Below, piece by piece: positions 59,768 to 64,000 of a stretch of 64,000 nt of DNA. The notes under the pieces were generated by a model. The model saw only the letters and a list, made by a program, of their open reading frames with translations, was not told the DNA's origin and did no database searches. The translations under genes were made by a program, and so were the position numbers. This DNA comes from CAVPHV01 sp963704825 (lineage in GTDB: Bacteria > Actinomycetota > Acidimicrobiia > Spongiisociales > UBA5794): contig CAVPHV010000006.1 of NCBI GenBank assembly GCA_963704825.1, positions 1 to 64,000 of the forward strand, in the 5' to 3' direction. Position 1 is the first letter of the stretch; each line of letters begins with the position of its first letter.

Positions 59768-60391
59768 CGTTGCCGCCACCCAGGCGAACAGCAATTGGGC
59801 GGCGTAGTAGAGCGGCAGGCCCCACAGTCGATTGATGACGCCGGGGGCCAAAAAGCGGTTTCGAGCGACGGCGACGTCGGAGAGGTAGAACGCCACGGCG
59901 CCGGCGGGGATCCGCCAGTCGGGCTCGGCCTGCGCCGTGGCCGCCGCCACGAGCACCATCGCGGTGATGGTGACGACGTAGGCCAGCACCGGCAATCGCA
60001 TCTCTTGGTCGACGTAGGGCCACAGCCAGCGCAGGATGAAGCCTCCGACGACGAACACTGCGACCACGAAGAGCCATTGGGGCGTCGCGACCCCGCGCAC
60101 TACGAACGCAACGATGTAGGCGACGTGGGCCAGCAGGAAGGCGACGAGACCGCCGAGGAAGGCCGGCCGCCCCTCGTAGGTGAGGAGGAGGTCGCCAAGC
60201 CAGGAGAGGGCTAATCCGGCAAGCATCCATCTCCCAAACGACGTGTCGCCTGCCCCGAGCGACAGCGCCACGGCAACAAACGCGCTCGATGCCACCATCT
60301 TGGCGGGTCGGCGCCAGGTCGGTTGGCTGGTTTCAGCCCACAGAAGGGTGGCGAGGCCGGCAACACACGTCACGGTGAAGCCCCACGCCAT
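59765..60391 (-). CDS. Lysoplasmalogenase (YhhN/TMEM86 family)
   Basis: Cleaves the vinyl-ether bond of lysoplasmalogens. A 208-residue protein with about eight hydrophobic spans and the family LSWLGDLLLTYEGRPAFLGGLVAFLLAHVAYI region (acidic GD near residue 66) and GAVAFYLSDVAVARNRF. Ends just before the methyltransferase start. Confidence 0.85.
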   Translation of the reverse strand: MAWGFTVTCVAGLATLLWAETSQPTWRRPAKMVASSAFVAVALSLGAGDTSFGRWMLAGLALSWLGDLLLTYEGRPAFLGGLVAFLLAHVAYIVAFVVRGVATPQWLFVVAVFVVGGFILRWLWPYVDQEMRLPVLAYVVTITAMVLVAAATAQAEPDWRIPAGAVAFYLSDVAVARNRFLAPGVINRLWGLPLYYAAQLLFAWVAAT

Positions 60392-60392
60392 G

Positions 60393-60941
60393 TCAGCCTT
60401 CGGCCTCGGTCGTCCAGTGTCCGGGATACGCCACGACCAGCCCCTGTTCGTTCACCGTGAGGTCGGTCTCGAAGTCCCCGGAGCGGTAGCGGTAGCGAAG
60501 CGGGGCGAGCCGTTCGTAGCGGTGGGTTCTGCGTTCGATCTCGTGAGCGGGGAAGGCGATGTGCACGGTTGAGACTTCGGCCGATTCGCCGAGTGCGAGG
60601 TTGAGCCGCCGGATGGGGAGCGTGCTCGTCGCAGGCGTCCAGGCCAGATCGACGTCGACGGCACCGTACAACTCGAGGACGGGGTCATCGCCTGCCGACC
60701 AGGTTCCCGACCCGTCACTGTTGAGCGCCAGGCGACGATCGCCTGTCACGCTCTGGACGTGGGCACCGACGGTGCGGGTCCGCCACTCGGTATCGGTGAG
60801 CACCGAGTAGCGAATCTCGATAGGACCATCAGGCTCGACCAGGAGCACTGTGCCGGCGAAGCGAAAGCCGTCCGGTGTCGACTCGAGGGTGGCCCGTTCC
60901 ATTCCCGTCCGGTCGAGTCGGCGCCACAAGATGCTCGGCAC
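60393..60941 (-). CDS. Putative glycolipid-binding domain protein (DUF1089 type)
   Basis: A 182-residue soluble protein made mainly of strands, with GPIEIRYSVLTDTEWRTRTV, LNSDGSGTWS and the YERLAPLRYRYRSGDFETDLTVNEQGLVVAYPG ending of the PF06475-type family. The ligand is not established experimentally as far as I know. The ATG is 2 bases from the serC stop, and the stop 1 base from the lysoplasmalogenase ATG. Confidence 0.78.
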   Translation of the reverse strand: MPSILWRRLDRTGMERATLESTPDGFRFAGTVLLVEPDGPIEIRYSVLTDTEWRTRTVGAHVQSVTGDRRLALNSDGSGTWSAGDDPVLELYGAVDVDLAWTPATSTLPIRRLNLALGESAEVSTVHIAFPAHEIERRTHRYERLAPLRYRYRSGDFETDLTVNEQGLVVAYPGHWTTEAEG

Positions 60942-60943
60942 GG

Positions 60944-62071
60944 CTACAACCTCTCTGCGATGTAGTCGATGGCGCGGGTGAGTTTCTCCGCGTCGGCGGG
61001 TTCGATGTTCGGAAACGCGGCCAAACGAAGTTGATTGCGGCCCAGTGTCCGATAGCTCTCGGTGTCAACGATGTCGTTGGCTCGCAGCACACCGGCCACG
61101 ATATTGGCGTCGATGTTGGCATCGAGGTCGATCGTCACGACGGTGGGGCTGCGCTGAGCGGGGTCGGCAACGAAAGGAGTCGCATAGTGGGCCGCTTCCG
61201 CCCAGTTGTACAGGATGCCCGACGTACGTCGCGAGCGGGCTGAGGCCCATTCCAAGCCGCCCATCTCGAGCATCCAGTCGAGCTGGCGCCGCATCAAGAA
61301 CAGCGTCGCCAGGGCAGGGGTGTTGTAGGTCTGATCCTTGCGGCTGTTGTCCAGGGCGGAGCGCAAGCTGAGGAAGGGCGGGATCCACCGTTGTGAGGCG
61401 AGGCGCTCGATGCGCGAGATCGCAAACGGCGAGCAGAGCGCGATCCAGAGGCCGCCCTCCGACCCGAAGGCCTTTTGGGGCGAGAAGTAGTAGGCGTCGA
61501 AGGACGAAGGTGAGACTTCGATGGCCCCAGCCGCCGATGTGGCGTCAACCACCACCAGGCCGTCAACGCCCTGCGGGCGGGTGACCGGCATCGCCACACC
61601 CGTGGTGGTCTCGTTGTGGGTGAGGGCGTACACGTCAACCTCGGGGTTGGGTTGGACGGCGGGATGGGTCCCCGCGTCAGACTCGAGGATGTCGGGGGTC
61701 TCGAGATGAGGCGCCGCGGCCACGACGTCTGCGAACTTGCGCGAAAAGACCCCGAACACCAGATGCTGGCTGCGGCGCTCGATGAGACCGAACGCCGCCG
61801 CATCCCAGAATGCAGTGGCGCCGCCGACGCCGAGGATGACCTCAAAACCGGGAGGCAGACCGTAGTAGTCGGTGAGGCCGTCACGGATCGCCGCCACCAT
61901 TGCCTTCACCGCGGGTCGGCGGTGGCTGGTTCCCAAATACGATGATCCGCTGACGCCCAGCTCCAGTAGCGCCTCACGGCGCACCTTCGAGGGACCTGAG
62001 CCGAAGCGTCCGTCGGCGGGCAATAAGTCGGGCGGGAGTTGGATGCGAGGGAGATTTGTCACGGCGGTCAC
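60944..62071 (-). CDS. serC: Phosphoserine aminotransferase
   Basis: Second step of serine synthesis (phosphohydroxypyruvate to phosphoserine). The PLP lysine is in YFSPQKAFGSEGGLW; HNETTTGV and VDATSAAGAIEVSP are typical of the actinobacterial/archaeal-type SerC of about 370 residues. GTG 62071 is the chosen start. Divergent from the class I aminotransferase. Confidence 0.92.
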   Translation of the reverse strand: MTAVTNLPRIQLPPDLLPADGRFGSGPSKVRREALLELGVSGSSYLGTSHRRPAVKAMVAAIRDGLTDYYGLPPGFEVILGVGGATAFWDAAAFGLIERRSQHLVFGVFSRKFADVVAAAPHLETPDILESDAGTHPAVQPNPEVDVYALTHNETTTGVAMPVTRPQGVDGLVVVDATSAAGAIEVSPSSFDAYYFSPQKAFGSEGGLWIALCSPFAISRIERLASQRWIPPFLSLRSALDNSRKDQTYNTPALATLFLMRRQLDWMLEMGGLEWASARSRRTSGILYNWAEAAHYATPFVADPAQRSPTVVTIDLDANIDANIVAGVLRANDIVDTESYRTLGRNQLRLAAFPNIEPADAEKLTRAIDYIAERL

Positions 62072-62134
62072 CTGGGTAGGGTGCTGGTTTCGAGAACCGA
62101 ATCGATCGGCCCTGATTCAGGAGAGTAGTAAGCC

Positions 62135-63343
62135 ATGGACGAGGCAACGGGATCCGGCATTTCGAGGCGTGCCGCCGGCGTGGAGGAATCCGCGACGCTG
62201 GCTATCGACTCAAAGGCGAAACAACTGCGCGCCGGCGGCGAACATGTGATCGGGTACGGCGCCGGTGAGCCGGACTTTCCGACGCCCGAGCCCATCGTGG
62301 CCGCGGCCGTTGCCGCAGCCCAGGATGTGGCGAACCACCGCTACACGCCGGCCGCCGGCTTGCCCGACTTGAGGGCCGCGATTGCAGTCAAGACGGCACG
62401 TGACAGCGGATACGTCGTGGATCCGTCCCAGGTGGTGGTCACCAACGGCGGCAAGCATGCCGTCTACGCGACCTGCCAAGTCCTGCTGGATCCCGGCGAC
62501 GAAGTCTTGTTGCCGGCTCCTTTCTGGGTCACCTACCCGGAAGCGATCAGCCTCGCCGGTGGAGTCACCGTTCCGATTCCCTCAGACGTCGGCGACGGAT
62601 TCCGGGTCTCGGTCGAGCGTCTCGAGGCGGCCAGGACACCGCGGACCAAATTGCTGATCTTCGTGTCGCCCTCCAACCCAACCGGCGCCGTCTACCCCGA
62701 GGAGGAGACTCGGGCCATCGGCGAGTGGGCGGCACGTCACGGCATCTGGGTCATGACCGACGAGATCTACGAGCATCTCACCTACGGCGACGCCACGTTC
62801 TCGTCTCTGCCGGTGGTCGCCCCAGAGGCCGCGGAGCGCACCGTTGTCGTCAACGGCGTCGCCAAGACGTACGCCATGACAGGGTGGAGGGTCGGTTGGA
62901 TGATCGGCTCCGGCGAGGTTGCCAAGGCGGCCACCCGGATGCAGTCACACATGACGTCAAACGTCTCGAATGTCGCCCAGCGGGCGGCGTTGGCGGCCGT
63001 CAGTGGTCCGCTCGACGCAGTCGACGAGATGCGGGCGGCCTTCGATCGTCGTCGCCGGCTCATGTACAGCATGCTCAATGCCACTCCCGGCATCACGTGT
63101 CTCGAGCCCGAGGGAGCCTTCTACGCGTTCCCCGAGATGGTCGGCTTGCTCAACCGTGATCTCGGGGGTCGAACCGCGACAACGACGATGGAGCTCGCGG
63201 CGCTGCTATTGGACGAGATCCGGATCGCGATTGTGCCCGGTGAGGCGTTTGGTGCACCCGGCTACGCCAGGTTCTCGTTCGCCCTCGGCGACGACAACCT
63301 GCGGGAGGGATTGGAGCGCCTCCAAGGTTTGGTGGCCGGCTAG
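62135..63343 (+). CDS. Class I aminotransferase (aspartate-type)
   Basis: A 402-residue fold-type I PLP aminotransferase: YGAGEPDFPTP, NHRYTPAAGLPDLRAAIA, FVSPSNPTGAVYPEEE, MTDEIYEHLTYGD and Lys in VNGVAKTYAMTGWRVGW. It resembles the AspB/Ib subgroup. Specificity could include aspartate or prephenate. Its stop overlaps the convergent hydrolase gene by 4 bases. Confidence 0.9.
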   Translation: MDEATGSGISRRAAGVEESATLAIDSKAKQLRAGGEHVIGYGAGEPDFPTPEPIVAAAVAAAQDVANHRYTPAAGLPDLRAAIAVKTARDSGYVVDPSQVVVTNGGKHAVYATCQVLLDPGDEVLLPAPFWVTYPEAISLAGGVTVPIPSDVGDGFRVSVERLEAARTPRTKLLIFVSPSNPTGAVYPEEETRAIGEWAARHGIWVMTDEIYEHLTYGDATFSSLPVVAPEAAERTVVVNGVAKTYAMTGWRVGWMIGSGEVAKAATRMQSHMTSNVSNVAQRAALAAVSGPLDAVDEMRAAFDRRRRLMYSMLNATPGITCLEPEGAFYAFPEMVGLLNRDLGGRTATTTMELAALLLDEIRIAIVPGEAFGAPGYARFSFALGDDNLREGLERLQGLVAG

Positions 63344-64000
63344 CGCAGCTCTTCCATCTCGTCGGCGACCTTGTTCCAGGCGGCGCTGTTGGGGTCGATC
63401 AGGACGAAGTGGTCGGCGTCCTCGAGCTCGTGGTAGACGACGGCATCTCCGGCGTCCGCAGCTCTCCCGGCATAGTCCCTGCTCGAGGCGACTGGGATGC
63501 GGTCGTCGATGTCGCCGTGGACGATCAGTTGGCGGACGCCGCACGGGAGGAGTTCGGCAGGGGAGCTCGTGGCGTACCGTTCCGGCGCTGCCTCAGGGCT
63601 CGACCCGAGGAACTCAGCCACCGCGCCGCTACCCAGGCCGGCTCGATAGCCGGCTGCCAGGTCCGCCACCGGTGCCAAGCCAACCGCGGTGCGCACCCGC
63701 ACCTGGGGAACGGCACCGGGCGCCTCGAGAGGAAGCGAGCTGCGGGCTGCGGCCCACAGGGCGAGGTGCCCGCCGGCTGAGTGTCCCACGGTGGCTACCG
63801 CGTCGACATCGAGGCGGAAGTCGGCAGCCAGGGGGGCGAGGGCGTCGATGGCGGCGGCTACGTCCTCGAGCGTGTTGGGCCAGCCGCCATCTTTGCCAAG
63901 GCGGCGATACTCGACATTCCAGGTTGCCCATCCCCGCCGGGAGAGATCAACGGAGATGCCATCCATCAGGTCCCGCGTCCACACGTTCCGCCAGAAACCG
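63340..64000 (-). CDS. Alpha/beta hydrolase, partial (start beyond the window)
   Basis: The C-terminal 219 residues of an esterase or kynurenine-formamidase-like hydrolase. GFWRN at the window edge is probably the end of an oxyanion HGG(G/F)W motif; the nucleophile is in VGHSAGGHLALWAAA, the Asp in HGDIDDRIPV and the His in ELEDADHFVLI. The reading frame is open to the window end, so the 5' part lies outside. Confidence 0.85.
   Translation of the reverse strand, partial: GFWRNVWTRDLMDGISVDLSRRGWATWNVEYRRLGKDGGWPNTLEDVAAAIDALAPLAADFRLDVDAVATVGHSAGGHLALWAAARSSLPLEAPGAVPQVRVRTAVGLAPVADLAAGYRAGLGSGAVAEFLGSSPEAAPERYATSSPAELLPCGVRQLIVHGDIDDRIPVASSRDYAGRAADAGDAVVYHELEDADHFVLIDPNSAAWNKVADEMEELR

Overview
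The window is 64 kb of dense, high-GC chromosome from an actinobacterium. An Acidimicrobiia-like lineage is my best inference; no rRNA gene is present to confirm it. The support is: the block comM-dprA-xerC-whiG-rpsB-tsf-pyrH-frr-cdsA-dxr-rseP-ispG-rimP-nusA-infB, a WhiG-type sigma factor, two perfect actinobacterial LexA boxes, the ImuA'/ImuB/DnaE2 mutasome, a DUF3152 protein, many GTG starts and many apparently leaderless promoters. I found no tRNA or rRNA gene, CRISPR array, phage or intact insertion sequence.

Layout. Positions 1-31 kb are mostly housekeeping on the + strand: competence and recombination (comM, dprA, xerC), sigma factor whiG, a translation/nucleotide/lipid/isoprenoid operon (rpsB-tsf-pyrH-frr-cdsA-dxr), rseP and ispG, a second translation operon (rimP-nusA-infB-DUF503-rbfA-nrnA-truB-ribF), then rpsO-pnp and the SOS-controlled imuA-imuB pair. 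Positions 31-46 kb hold lipid acyltransferases, an AlkZ/YcaQ-type glycosylase, folate and CoA-linked enzymes, a thiamine uptake operon (thiBPQ-like plus thiamine pyrophosphokinase) under a TPP riboswitch, a small-peptide/RHH/DUF4097 operon, uridine kinase, YchF and PurU. Positions 46-64 kb hold an RTX-DUF3152 exoprotein, several uncharacterised proteins, dnaE2 with its own SOS box, amino-acid enzymes (LtaE, SerC, a class I aminotransferase), an acyl-CoA dehydrogenase, SixA, lysoplasmalogenase, and an alpha/beta hydrolase cut by the window end.

What stands out. (1) Five otherwise convincing genes (comM, infB, an ECF sigma factor, a membrane protein and pnp) each need exactly one base removed to restore the reading frame. 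All lie before 26.2 kb and all are +1. Sequencing or assembly error is the most likely cause, but the uniform sign deserves a read-level check. (2) A family of about 100-bp imperfect inverted repeats, four copies (24.4, 41.2, 42.4 and 51.5 kb), sits only between genes; two copies bracket an acyltransferase gene in opposite orientation. (3) The imuA-imuB and dnaE2 promoters carry the same 16-bp LexA box. (4) A 24-bp perfect palindrome separates convergent dnaE2 and ltaE. (5) At least twelve starts follow the pattern TANNNT, 6-9 bases, start codon, with no ribosome-binding site, which points to widespread leaderless transcription.
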